Assembly (NCBI RefSeq): GCF_016741935.1
Contig: NZ_JAERRG010000026.1
Location: forward strand, 90,579 to 154,578
Length of the DNA stretch: 64,000 bases
Direction of reading: 5' to 3'
Origin: Streptomyces endocoffeicus
GTDB taxonomy: Bacteria; Actinomycetota; Actinomycetes; Streptomycetales; Streptomycetaceae
Every line of letters begins with the position of its first letter. The first letter of the stretch is position 1. Made by a program: the position numbers and the translations under genes. Shown here piece after piece: positions 34,210 through 42,151 of this stretch. Below the pieces are notes generated by a model. It did no database searches, had not been told where the DNA came from, and worked only from the letters and a program-made list of their open reading frames with translations.

Positions 34210-34752
34210 CTATGCCGAGTCGGACCCTTGGCGCCTGTTCACGTGTTCGATGGCCCATAGCGCCCAGTCGTGAGTCGCCTGGTACTGGCGCAGGCCGTAC
34301 TCGGCGGCGAGCTGTCCGAGGGTGTCGCGGCCCTGTCGTGGTTCGGCGTCCTGTTCCGCGCGGAGCCTGCGGAGTTCGGAGATGCGCCCCTCGGCGTGCT
34401 CGACAAGGCCGCGCAGCGCGGTGACGGTCTCGTCCGGCTCCAGCGCTTCGAGCAGGAACAACCGCAGGACCTGCTCATTGCGCACCACGCCCTGCCCCCA
34501 AGGCGCGAGCAGCCACTCCCGCAGCTCCTCGCGGCCCTTGTCCGTCACCGCGTAGGTCCGGCTACGGCGAGCGCCCTCATGCGTCACCTCGACGAGCCCT
34601 TGCTCCGCCATCCGGATCAGCTCGGGGTACACGCTCGTGTGGCCGGCCTGCCAGGCGTACCGCCCGAGGTCGCGCTCGAACTCCTTGCTCAGCTCGTAGC
34701 CGCTCGCGGGCTCGATGGCGAGGAGGCCCAGCAGTGCGTGCGACAGAGACAT
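34210..34752 (-). CDS. PadR family transcriptional regulator
   Basis: 180 residues, ATG start. The PadR winged helix covers about 1-85: SLSHALLGLLAIEPASGYELSK, then YPELIRMAEQGLVEVTHEG and the wing RTYAVTDKGREEL. The C-terminal helical dimerisation domain (about 95-170) is of the vir family type (PF10400). It possibly controls a membrane or lipid-stress gene; the convergent carotenoid-oxygenase operon is the nearest candidate, but no operator was recognised. Confidence 0.92.
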   Translation of the reverse strand: MSLSHALLGLLAIEPASGYELSKEFERDLGRYAWQAGHTSVYPELIRMAEQGLVEVTHEGARRSRTYAVTDKGREELREWLLAPWGQGVVRNEQVLRLFLLEALEPDETVTALRGLVEHAEGRISELRRLRAEQDAEPRQGRDTLGQLAAEYGLRQYQATHDWALWAIEHVNRRQGSDSA

Positions 34753-34812
34753 GGAGAAATCCTAATGGGCGTCCTCGGAAGCCGAGGACGCCCAGGTCAG
34801 CGATATAGGTGC

Positions 34813-34889
34813 TGGTGCGCCGCCAGGGACTCGAACCCCGGACCCGCTGATTAAGAGTCAGCTGCTCTAACCAACTGAGCTAGCGGCGC
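34813..34889 (-). tRNA. tRNA-Lys (anticodon CTT)
   Basis: Reverse-strand cloverleaf: acceptor GCGCCGC/GCGGCGC, D arm GCTCAGTTGGTTAGAGC, anticodon loop CTCTTAA (anticodon CTT) on stem GCTGA/TCAGC, T arm CGGGGTTCGAGTCCCTG. The 3' CCA is encoded. tRNA genes are common integration sites; no duplicated 3' end was noticed nearby. Confidence 0.97.
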
Positions 34890-35015
34890 CCGCTGACGTG
34901 GGAATCCTACCGGACCCGGCGGGGTGTTCAGGGTGCCGTCGGGGCCCGTCCGCCCCGGTGTCCATCTCGCGCCATTGGTATGGACATGACCATTGCCCCT
35001 GGATACTCTCACACT

Positions 35016-35027
35016 TGGTCTAGACCG
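35016..35027. promoter_or_regulatory. putative DasR-responsive element
   Basis: TTGGTCTAGACCG has the perfect palindromic core GGTCTAGACC of the DasR operator consensus (ACTGGTCTAGACCAGT). It lies 48 bp before the LPMO start, where such sites repress chitin-related genes until glucosamine phosphates release DasR. Site assignment is from memory of the consensus. Confidence 0.8.
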
Positions 35028-35074
35028 CCGTGCACGGCTCGTCGAAGCACTCCCCACGTCTTCAGGAGCGAAGC

Positions 35075-35668
35075 ATGCGCAAGAAGATCAGCGCCGCCGT
35101 CATCGGCATCGGTCTCGCGGCGATTTCCGTCCTCGCGACCGGCGGCAGCGCCTCCAGCCACGGCTACACCGACTCGCCCATCAGCCGCCAGAAGCTGTGC
35201 GCCAACGGCACGGTGACGGGCTGCGGCGACATCCAGTACGAGCCCCAGAGCGTCGAGGGTCCGAAGGGCTTCCCCTCGGGCGGTCCCGCGGACGGTTCGA
35301 TCTGCGCGGGCGGCAACAGCCGGTTCTCGCAGCTCGACGACCCGCGGGGCGGCAACTGGCCCACGACCAAGCTGACCGCCGGCCGGAGCTACACCTTCAA
35401 CTGGCGGTTCACGGCCTCCCACGCGACCACGGACTTCAAGTACTACATCACCAAGAATGGCTGGAACCCCAGCCAGAAGCTGACCCGTGCGAGCCTGGAT
35501 TCCCAGCCCTTCCTGACCGTTCCGTACAACGGTCAGCGTCCGCCGTCCACGCTCTCCCACTCGGGGACCATCCCGAGCGGTAAGACCGGCAGACACATGA
35601 TCCTCGCCGTGTGGACCATCGCGGACACCTCGAACGCCTTCTACGCCTGCTCGGACGTCCAGTTCTGA
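35075..35668 (+). CDS. AA10 lytic polysaccharide monooxygenase
   Basis: 197 residues; AGGAG precedes the ATG. The signal peptide ends ASS before His43, which becomes the N-terminal copper-binding His (HGYTDSPISRQ). The second histidine-brace His is in FTASHATTDFKYY (about 128) and the axial Phe/Tyr is in NAFYACSDVQF at the end. Single-domain AA10 of the chitin/cellulose type. The S. coelicolor glxA locus has a similar LPMO nearby (as recalled), so this may be the same enzyme with glycan roles at hyphal tips. The upstream DasR site suggests chitin regulation. Confidence 0.93.
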   Translation: MRKKISAAVIGIGLAAISVLATGGSASSHGYTDSPISRQKLCANGTVTGCGDIQYEPQSVEGPKGFPSGGPADGSICAGGNSRFSQLDDPRGGNWPTTKLTAGRSYTFNWRFTASHATTDFKYYITKNGWNPSQKLTRASLDSQPFLTVPYNGQRPPSTLSHSGTIPSGKTGRHMILAVWTIADTSNAFYACSDVQF

Positions 35669-35675
35669 CGTCGCT

Positions 35676-35707
35676 GGTGTGGTGCCGCCCCGGGGCGGCA
35701 CCACACC
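35676..35707. terminator. perfect palindromic terminator
   Basis: GGTGTGGTGCCGCC-CCGG-GGCGGCACCACACC: 14-bp arms with a CCGG loop, 8 nt after the LPMO stop and before the convergent DUF397 gene. Confidence 0.92.
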
Positions 35708-35719
35708 GTCGTCACACGA

Positions 35720-35929
35720 TCAGGCGTCGAACGCGCCCGCCTTCGCGCTCCGGACGAAGGCGGCGAGCACCGCCGGCACGGTGGTCAGCGCGGTGCCGGG
35801 GTCGTCGCTCTCACGCAGCCGGACGCGGCCGCCGGCGGCGGTGACCTCGACGCACTGTCCCTCGCCCACGGAGTACGAGGACTTGCGCCAGTGGGGGTGG
35901 CGATGCGCGGTCATTGCAGAGGTGTTCAT
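35720..35929 (-). CDS. DUF397 domain protein
   Basis: 69 residues from ATG 35929 (a later ATG gives 64). DUF397 signature HWRKSSYSVGEGQCVEVTAAGG followed by VRLRESDDPG and a C-terminal helix. It lies 17 nt after the stop of an XRE/DUF5753 gene on the same strand, the same module as at 23628. Confidence 0.88.
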   Translation of the reverse strand: MNTSAMTAHRHPHWRKSSYSVGEGQCVEVTAAGGRVRLRESDDPGTALTTVPAVLAAFVRSAKAGAFDA

Positions 35930-35946
35930 ATGTGGGGCCCTCTTTC

Positions 35947-36831
35947 TCATACCAGACCAGCGATAAGGGCCTTCGTCGCATCCGTGGACAGTGCGCGGTC
36001 CGCGATATGGCCGAAGGCGTCGGCGAAGACGTTGACGTCGTCGACTCCTTCGACGTAAGTGGGGCCGCGCAGGTTCTCCTGGGTGACCACATCCGGCATG
36101 GGGCCCGGGAAGGCCACGAGTGTGAACGCTCCGGCGTCCCCGGGGTTGGGGGCCGCGTCGATCGGCATCACCTGGAGCGTGACCGTGGGCCAGTCCGCCA
36201 CGTCCAGCAGCCGCTTCAGCTGAGCGGCCATGATGTCGGGCCGGCCGGTGAACCTGCGGCGCAGCGCCGCCTCGTGGATGACGGCCCACAGCCGCAGCGG
36301 GTGGCAGGAGCGGGTGAGGACGGCCTGGCGGGCCAGGCGCACCTCGGCGAGGGCGTCGACCTCGGAGGCGGTGCGGGCCACGGCGTTCGCCGCGATGGTC
36401 TCGCGGGCGTAGTCGGCGGTCTGGAGCAGGCCGGGGACGACCAGTGAGGCGTAGTCGCGGACGCTCTCCGCGTCGCTCTCCAGCGATATGTAGTCGGCGT
36501 AGGCGGGGCCCACGACGCCGCGATAGGTCTGCCACCAGCCGCGTTTGCCCGCGTCCTTGGCCAGTCCCTCCAGGGCTATGCGGGTGCCCGGGTCGGTGAC
36601 GGCATAGGCCCTCAGCAGGGTTTCGACCTCGGTGGTGCGGATCGTCGCGTTGGCGTTCTCGATCCGGGAGAGTTTCGGCGCCGTCCAGCGGCGGGCGTCG
36701 GACGATCCGTTCGCGGCCGCATTGAGTGCGTCGGCCGCCGCGTCCAGTGTCATCCCCGCTTCGGTGCGCAGTTTCCGTAGCGTGGAGCCCAGGCGCCTGC
36801 GCCGAACGGTGGGCACTGGCTGGTAGGACAT
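35947..36831 (-). CDS. XRE family regulator with DUF5753 domain
   Basis: 294 residues from ATG 36831 with no ribosome site; it may be leaderless or start at TTG 36855. HTH about 18-80 (LRKLRTEAGMTLDAAADALN, then APKLSRIENANATI). DUF5753 about 100-285 (SLVVPGLLQTADYARETI, LRLWAVIHEAALRRRF). Paired with DUF397 downstream and divergent from an ATP-binding protein. A 12-bp inverted repeat flanks its start, suggesting autoregulation. Confidence 0.9.
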   Translation of the reverse strand: MSYQPVPTVRRRRLGSTLRKLRTEAGMTLDAAADALNAAANGSSDARRWTAPKLSRIENANATIRTTEVETLLRAYAVTDPGTRIALEGLAKDAGKRGWWQTYRGVVGPAYADYISLESDAESVRDYASLVVPGLLQTADYARETIAANAVARTASEVDALAEVRLARQAVLTRSCHPLRLWAVIHEAALRRRFTGRPDIMAAQLKRLLDVADWPTVTLQVMPIDAAPNPGDAGAFTLVAFPGPMPDVVTQENLRGPTYVEGVDDVNVFADAFGHIADRALSTDATKALIAGLV

Positions 36832-36872
36832 GTCGCCAGTCTGTCGTATTGCCAACTACGCCTACCAGCCAG
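36816..36872. promoter_or_regulatory. inverted repeat flanking the XRE start
   Basis: CTGGCTGGTAGG (36816-36827) and CCTACCAGCCAG (36861-36872) are perfect 12-bp inverted copies 33 bp apart. They flank the presumed start and promoter of the XRE gene, so a dimer bound at both could loop the DNA. A related CAGTCTTG/GACTGG pattern is close by. Confidence 0.7.
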
Positions 36873-36985
36873 GCATATGCCAGTCTTGGGCGAGTGGGTC
36901 GAAACATTGCGAGTGGGACGTTCCATAGGCCAGGATCGCTAGGGGACACGGCAGCGCGTCGTGCTTTGGAGGGGCCCCGGAGCAT

Positions 36986-37387
36986 ATGGCTGAGAACATC
37001 TCGCAGCGATACGAACTGCGCCTCCGTGCCCATCCGCGGATACTCGCCGACATACGCCGCGCCGTTGCGGCGCGACTGCGGCTGTGGGGGCGTGAGGAAC
37101 TGATCAGCGCGGCGGGTATGTGCGTCACCGAACTGCTGTCCAACGTTCACAAGCACGCGGCCTCTCCCGAATGCGTCCTCACCCTGGAGAACCTTCCGCA
37201 CGGAATCCACGCGGCGGTGAGCGACAACGAATCCGGGCTGCCGGTCGTCAAGGAGCCGGACTTCCTCTCCGAGAGCGGCCGGGGGATGTTCCTGCTGAGC
37301 AAGACCGCCCATGACTGGGGCACGGATCTCACCCCGACCGGCAAGACGGTCTGGTTCACCCTCCGCGCGGAAGAGGTGGAACCGTGA
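36986..37387 (+). CDS. ATP-binding protein (anti-sigma-factor-like kinase fold)
   Basis: 133 residues; GGAGGGG lies upstream of the ATG. HATPase_c_2 fold: N-box ISAAGMCVTELLSNVHKHA (about 40-58), G1 VSDNESGLP (about 78) and G2 ESGRGMFLLSKTA (about 95). It completes the divergent XRE/DUF397/ATPase module. Target sigma factor unknown. Confidence 0.88.
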   Translation: MAENISQRYELRLRAHPRILADIRRAVAARLRLWGREELISAAGMCVTELLSNVHKHAASPECVLTLENLPHGIHAAVSDNESGLPVVKEPDFLSESGRGMFLLSKTAHDWGTDLTPTGKTVWFTLRAEEVEP

Positions 37388-37457
37388 GCGGAAGCGGTGG
37401 AACCGTGACCAGCGGCGCCGGTAGCGTGGGGCCGAGACATGGGGCAGGGGGTGGGCC

Positions 37458-37868
37458 ATGGACCCGGTGACGACGGGTGCGCTGGTCGCGGCGGTCAACG
37501 CGGCGGTGTCGGGCGCCGGCGGCGAGGCCGGGCGGCGGGCCCTGGACTCCTTCGGCGCGCTGGTCCGCAGGGTGCTGCGGCGGGGCGAGGGCGAACCGGC
37601 CGGTGAGCCGGATCCGGAGCCGGGTGGCCCGGATCCGGTGGCGATTCCGTACGATGACGGCGTCCGGCTGCGCCAGTTGGCCGATCTGGTGGTCGAACGG
37701 GCCCGTCAGGACCCGGAGTTCGGCCGTGACCTGGCGGCCTGGATGCGTGAGCACGGCGAGCCGGCCGGGGAGGCGGGGGCCGTGCACAACAGCATCGGGG
37801 GCAACGCCCGTATCACCGGCCCGGTCATCCAGGGACGGGACTTCCAAGGGCCGATCAGCTTCGGCTGA
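37458..37868 (+). CDS. hypothetical protein with GxxIQGRDF tail
   Basis: 136 residues, ATG start. N-terminal helical hairpin (TTGALVAAVNAAVSGAGGEA), acidic/proline linker, a second helical part (LRQLADLVVERARQDPEFGRDL) and a C-terminal VHNSIGG...VIQGRDFQGPISFG. This last pattern is frequent at the ends of Streptomyces regulatory or TPR/NACHT-linked proteins and may be a protein-docking tail. No known domain. Followed by a 354-bp gene-free interval with a promoter. Confidence 0.75.
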   Translation: MDPVTTGALVAAVNAAVSGAGGEAGRRALDSFGALVRRVLRRGEGEPAGEPDPEPGGPDPVAIPYDDGVRLRQLADLVVERARQDPEFGRDLAAWMREHGEPAGEAGAVHNSIGGNARITGPVIQGRDFQGPISFG

Positions 37869-38084
37869 TGCCGATCGGCCGTGCCGAGTTGGCAGTAACC
37901 GGACATTGGCCCCCACGCCGCGTCGCCGAACGGCGTCGATTCGCTGCGGTCCGTAGTCTCCCCGGGTCCGGAAGGTGCACTCGCCGGTAACTTGTGGACA
38001 CGCGCCCCCGGCGCATCGGCGGCCCGACAGCACGACGCGCGCCGCCGCACGCCGTTTTGACAACTCTTTACCTCACGCCCCGCG

Positions 38085-38114
38085 TTGACGCGGTCGCTGT
38101 GCGCGAATTAGTGT
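38085..38114 (+). promoter_or_regulatory. promoter-like element before LuxR1
   Basis: TTGACG (38085-38090) and TAGTGT (38109-38114) with 18-bp spacing, about 109 bp before the first LuxR-type gene. The same TTAGTGT hexamer region occurs before the third LuxR gene. The rest of the 37869-38222 interval shows no gene. Confidence 0.55.
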
Positions 38115-38222
38115 CGTCATGGATTTCGCACAATGCTGCTCACGCATTTCGGGGCAGGGAAATTGACGAGAATCAGGCCGGTATTCGCATAACCAGGTCA
38201 CTGTCACCCGGCAGGGGAAGTC

Positions 38223-39053
38223 ATGGTTGGTCTTGTGAGGGTGCCCGAGCCTTCTCCCATGAGCACGGAGAGCACGGAGACTCCCTCGTCGGGCGCCATC
38301 GACTATGTCGAACACGCGCTGTTGGCCGCCCGTGATCTGATCGAGTCCACGGTCACCCGGCACCGAAGGGAGCTGGCCCAGGACTCCTGGGCGGGGACGG
38401 CTCTGGGGAAGGTGCCGCTCGCCGAGGTCGTCGACACCCTGGTCGACTGCGCCGAGCGGACCGTCAGCGTGGTGCTGCCGGGCAACGAGGAGCAGACGCG
38501 GGCCGTCTGCGCCGCGCTCGCCCGCCCGGCCAGGGGAGCCCGGCGCGCCGTCGTCGTACGGCTGTTGTGCGAGGAGCCGGTGCTGGCCTCGGGGGCGGTA
38601 CGGGCGCTGGCGCGCACCGATCCGCGGTGCGAGATCCGGATCTGCGACGGCGGGCTGCCGGCGTTACCCGAGGCGCTGCTCATCGACGGCGAGGTGGTCT
38701 ACCTCAGGAGGGGGCCGTCGGAGCCGGGGCGGGGCCCGGGGCAGGCATCGCTCGTCGAGGACCCCGCCACGGTGCGGGCCCTGGAGATGATGTTCGCCGG
38801 GACCTGGGGGAACGCCGTGGCGCTCGCGGACCATCCGCGGCTGGGCGGGCGGTTGTGCCCGGACTCCGCACGGCGGATCCTGGAGTGTCTGCGCACCGGC
38901 CACACCGATGAGGTGGCGGCGCGCCAGATGCAGGTCTCCCTGCGCACCTATCGCCGGTACGTGGCGGAGATCATGCGTGAACTGGGGGCCAACTCCCGCT
39001 TCCAGGCGGGGGTGCGGGCGGTGGAAATGGGGCTGCTGCCCAGCCGTCACTGA
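38223..39053 (+). CDS. LuxR-type cluster regulator 1
   Basis: 276 residues; GGGGA before the ATG (ATG 38259 possible). The N-terminal two thirds resemble the TrmB/PLD-like effector domain of some actinobacterial regulators (DLIESTVTRHRRE, then a beta/alpha region with IDGEVVYLRRG). The C-terminal LuxR HTH (about 205-265): HTDEVAARQMQVSLRTYRRYVAEIM. No receiver domain. Codon 38664-38666 is TTA, making translation bldA-dependent. It is the first of three paralogues around the PKS operon and the likely upper-level switch (inference). Confidence 0.88.
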   Translation: MVGLVRVPEPSPMSTESTETPSSGAIDYVEHALLAARDLIESTVTRHRRELAQDSWAGTALGKVPLAEVVDTLVDCAERTVSVVLPGNEEQTRAVCAALARPARGARRAVVVRLLCEEPVLASGAVRALARTDPRCEIRICDGGLPALPEALLIDGEVVYLRRGPSEPGRGPGQASLVEDPATVRALEMMFAGTWGNAVALADHPRLGGRLCPDSARRILECLRTGHTDEVAARQMQVSLRTYRRYVAEIMRELGANSRFQAGVRAVEMGLLPSRH

Positions 39054-39107
39054 ACGGCGCTCGAGACCTTGACCACGTCACGAGGCGGAAAGTGCGGGAA
39101 TATCGAC

Positions 39108-40004
39108 ATGATGGAGCGCGGACGCGATCCTGGACCGGAGGCCGCGCTCGCGGGAGACAGCCTGGAGGGGACGCTACGGGAGGTACGGGACCTCATTGAG
39201 TCCACGGTGATCCAGCACCGCGCCCGGCGCGCCCGGGACGCGCGGTTCACCGAGGTGGGGGTGGAGGACGCCGCGTTCCTCGCCGCCGCCGAGGACGTGA
39301 TCGGCCAGGCCGGGCGGAGCGTGGACGCCGTCTTCCCCGAGTGCTCGTCCCGGATGGCGCCGGTGCAGGCCGCGCTCGGCGCGCTGCTCACGGACCTCGG
39401 CGAGCCGGTCGGGGTGCGGGTGCTGCGCGGCAGATCCGCCCCTGGCCCCGGATCGACCGGGCCCGCCTCCGGGGCCGCTGCCGGGCCCGCCTCCGGACCC
39501 GCTGCCGGAGCGGCGCCGTCGGGGCCCGCACCGCGGCCCATCCCCGGGCCCGCGCCGCCCGCGGAGGCGCCCGGTGCCGCCCCGGCCGCCCGCCCCGCGC
39601 AGGTGCGGATCGCGTCGGTGCCGCTGCCCACGGCGGTGATCGCCGACGGCCGGACCGCCCTGGTGTGCACCGAGGCCGAGGAGGGGCGGCAGACCTCGGT
39701 CATCGAGGACCCGGTGGTGGTGGCCACCCTGTACGGCATGTTCCGCTCCATCTGGGGCGGCGCCGTGCCCGCCGCCCGCCCGCTCGACTTCGGCAACCGC
39801 GCCCGCACCGAAATGGTCCGCCGGGTGCTGGCCCGGCTGCGCGACGGGGTCACCGACGAGGCCGCCGCCCGCGACCTGGCGATCTCGGTGCGTACGTACC
39901 GCCGCTATGTCACCGGGATCCTGGAGCTGCTGGAGGCCAACTCCCGTTTCCAGGCGGGGGTGCGCGCCACTGAGCTCGGCATCCTTGGAAATACGTCCAC
40001 ATGA
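39108..40004 (+). CDS. LuxR-type cluster regulator 2
   Basis: 298 residues from ATG 39108 (ATG 39111 adjacent; weak ribosome site). Same architecture as LuxR1: RDLIESTVIQHRARRARDA at the N-terminus and DEAAARDLAISVRTYRRYVTGILELL at the C-terminus. A Pro/Ala/Gly-rich insertion of about 60 residues (about 112-170) splits the effector domain. No TTA codon was found. It follows LuxR1 by 54 bp and is probably a tandem duplicate. Confidence 0.87.
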   Translation: MMERGRDPGPEAALAGDSLEGTLREVRDLIESTVIQHRARRARDARFTEVGVEDAAFLAAAEDVIGQAGRSVDAVFPECSSRMAPVQAALGALLTDLGEPVGVRVLRGRSAPGPGSTGPASGAAAGPASGPAAGAAPSGPAPRPIPGPAPPAEAPGAAPAARPAQVRIASVPLPTAVIADGRTALVCTEAEEGRQTSVIEDPVVVATLYGMFRSIWGGAVPAARPLDFGNRARTEMVRRVLARLRDGVTDEAAARDLAISVRTYRRYVTGILELLEANSRFQAGVRATELGILGNTST

Positions 40005-40027
40005 TAATTTCGTTTTCCCCATCGACA

Positions 40028-40057
40028 TTGTGATCCGGAGCGTGCTGGCGATAGGTT
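40028..40057 (+). promoter_or_regulatory. promoter-like element before ABC permease
   Basis: TTGTGA (40028-40033) and TAGGTT (40052-40057) with 18-bp spacing, 55 bp before the permease start. Confidence 0.4.
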
Positions 40058-40111
40058 GCCTGCGGGCGTGCCGAGATCTGGTAACAGCCGGTAATGCAAG
40101 GGGATTTGGGG

Positions 40112-41056
40112 ATGACCGAAGGGCACGGAAGGGGCGCGACCGCCACGGCGGGCGCGGACGGCGAGTCGACTGCGGACGAGCCGCATTCACCCCGACCGGG
40201 ACATGCGCGAATGACCGGTGACGGCGGCGGAAATGGTGAGAAGCCGCGGTCCGGGGCCGTCCGGAAAATGACCGGAGCGGCATCCGGGGCGGCTCTCGCC
40301 GACCGGCGCGGAACACTGTTCCGGAGTGTGCTGCCGCCGCTGGTATTCGGGCTGTTGCTGCTTGTCGTCTGGGACGTCGTGACCCGGACCGGAGCCGTTG
40401 CGGAGTTCTATCTTCCGGCTCCGCTGGACCTCGCGCGGCAATTCCTCGATGACGTCTTCCACGGTGATCTCGTCGACTACACCGAGGAGACGGTGTGGGA
40501 GGCGCTGGCGGGCAGCGGTATCGGCATCGGAGTGGCGCTGCCGCTCGGCTATCTGATCGCCCGCAGCGAGATCGCCGCGGCGGCCCTCCAGCCGTATGTG
40601 GCCGCCTCGCAGGCCATGCCCGCGGTGGCGCTGGCCCCCCTGCTGGCCCTGTGGATCGGGTACGGACTGCTGCCCATCGCGGTCCTCTGCGCGCTGCTGG
40701 TCTTCTTCCCCATCCTCGTCAACACCGTACTGGGGCTGCGTTCGCTGGACCCCGATGTGATGGGGGCCGCGCGGGTGGACGGGGTGGGGTGGTGGGGGAT
40801 GCTCTGGTACATCGAGCTTCCGCTCGCCCTGCCCAGCGTCCTCGCGGGGGTGCGCAACGGCCTCACGCTCTCCATCACCGGCGCGGTCGTCGGCGAATTC
40901 GTGATGGGCGGCGACGGACTGGGGCAGCTGCTGTCGGTGCAGCGCCAGGAGGCCGACACCATCGGACTGTTCTCGACGCTCGTCATGCTCGGCCTTCTCG
41001 CCGCCGTCTCGTACGGAGTGGTCCGCCTGGTCGAGCGGCTCGTTCAGCGCGACTGA
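40112..41056 (+). CDS. ABC transporter permease (SsuC/TauC-type)
   Basis: 314 residues. I choose ATG 40112 with AAGGGGA upstream over ATG 40094. A charged N-terminal extension of about 65 residues precedes six helices (from about 70). The cytoplasmic EAA loop is present: ARVDGVGWWGMLWYIELPLALPSVLAG (about 220). The family imports sulfonates, nitrate, bicarbonate or thiamine precursors. It is followed 26 nt later by the matching binding protein; no ATPase gene is in this window. Confidence 0.9.
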   Translation: MTEGHGRGATATAGADGESTADEPHSPRPGHARMTGDGGGNGEKPRSGAVRKMTGAASGAALADRRGTLFRSVLPPLVFGLLLLVVWDVVTRTGAVAEFYLPAPLDLARQFLDDVFHGDLVDYTEETVWEALAGSGIGIGVALPLGYLIARSEIAAAALQPYVAASQAMPAVALAPLLALWIGYGLLPIAVLCALLVFFPILVNTVLGLRSLDPDVMGAARVDGVGWWGMLWYIELPLALPSVLAGVRNGLTLSITGAVVGEFVMGGDGLGQLLSVQRQEADTIGLFSTLVMLGLLAAVSYGVVRLVERLVQRD

Positions 41057-41082
41057 CAACTTTCACCCAAGAGGAGAAGTAC

Positions 41083-42135
41083 GTGCGTTTCGTGCAGACG
41101 TCCATGCGGCGTGCTCACAGACATCGGGTCACCGGCGCGGCCGCCCTCGCCTCGGTGGTGGCACTGACCACTTTGACCTCATGCGCCGAGGAGCCGAAGA
41201 ACGCGGGGGCCAAGGGCGGCGCAAGCATCACCGTGGGGCTGACCTACACCCCCAACATCCAGTTCTCGCCGTTCTATGTGGCCGTCGAAAAGGGCTACTA
41301 CAAGGACGCCGGACTCAATGTGGAACTGCGCCACCACGGCGCGGCCGAAGATCTCTTCGGGGCTCTCACATCGGGCAAGGAAGATGTGATCTACGCGGGC
41401 GGCGACGAGATGCTTCAGGCGCGCGCCAAGAATGTGCCGGTCGTGGACATCGCCACCTTTTACCAGAAATACCCGGTGGGGCTGATCGTGCCCAAGGAAT
41501 CCGAGATCCGGACCCCCGCCGACCTCAAGGGCCGGAAGATCGGCACCCCCGGCGCCTTCGGCGAGACCTATTTCGGTTTGCTGGCGCTCCTGAAGGAGGG
41601 CGGCCTTTCCACCAAGGACGCCAAGGTACAGAACATCGGCTTCACCCAGCAGGCGGCCCTCACCGGAAACAAGGTCGAGGGGGTGATGGGCTATCTGAAC
41701 AATGACGCCGTCTCGTTCAAGGAGGCGGGCAAGGCCGTCCGGTCGATAACCCTCAACTCGGGCTCGGCGGGGGACCAGCTGGTCGGCGTGGGTCTGGGCG
41801 CCAAGAAGAAGACGCTCGACAAGCGCGGCGAAGACATCAAGAAGTTCGTCGACGCGTCTTTGCGCGGATTGCGCTATGCGATCGACCACCAGGACGAGGC
41901 CATCAAGCTCAGCGAGAAGTACGTACCGGGACTGCGCGGCGAGAAGCAGAAGAACAACGCTCGCGCGGTGCTCAAGGCCACGGCGCCGCTGATGAAGAAC
42001 GACCAGGGCGAGCTGGGCGTGATCGATCCGCAGACCTGGACCCGGATGGCCGACTTCATGTACGACCAGGGGCTCCTGGAGAAGAGCGTCACGCCTGAGG
42101 ATGCCTACGACACGTCGTATCTGCCCAAGTCGTAG
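41083..42135 (+). CDS. substrate-binding lipoprotein (SsuA/NMT1-like)
   Basis: 350 residues; GAGGAGAAG precedes the GTG. Lipobox LTSC (about residue 31). NMT1/THI5-like fold: TVGLTYTPNIQFSPFYVAVEKGYYKDAGL, then GGDEMLQARAKNVPVVDIATFYQKYPVGL and LKGRKIGTPGAFGETY. Members bind sulfonates, taurine, nitrate or pyrimidine precursors; the pocket cannot be read reliably. It pairs with the permease upstream. It may feed the cluster with a sulfur- or nitrogen-containing precursor (inference). Confidence 0.9.
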   Translation: MRFVQTSMRRAHRHRVTGAAALASVVALTTLTSCAEEPKNAGAKGGASITVGLTYTPNIQFSPFYVAVEKGYYKDAGLNVELRHHGAAEDLFGALTSGKEDVIYAGGDEMLQARAKNVPVVDIATFYQKYPVGLIVPKESEIRTPADLKGRKIGTPGAFGETYFGLLALLKEGGLSTKDAKVQNIGFTQQAALTGNKVEGVMGYLNNDAVSFKEAGKAVRSITLNSGSAGDQLVGVGLGAKKKTLDKRGEDIKKFVDASLRGLRYAIDHQDEAIKLSEKYVPGLRGEKQKNNARAVLKATAPLMKNDQGELGVIDPQTWTRMADFMYDQGLLEKSVTPEDAYDTSYLPKS

Positions 42136-42151
42136 TCGCGCTGGACGGCGG

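Noticed and set aside
34813..35074. Integrated element at tRNA-Lys
   Set aside because: No integrase and no duplicated 3' tRNA end are visible around the tRNA.
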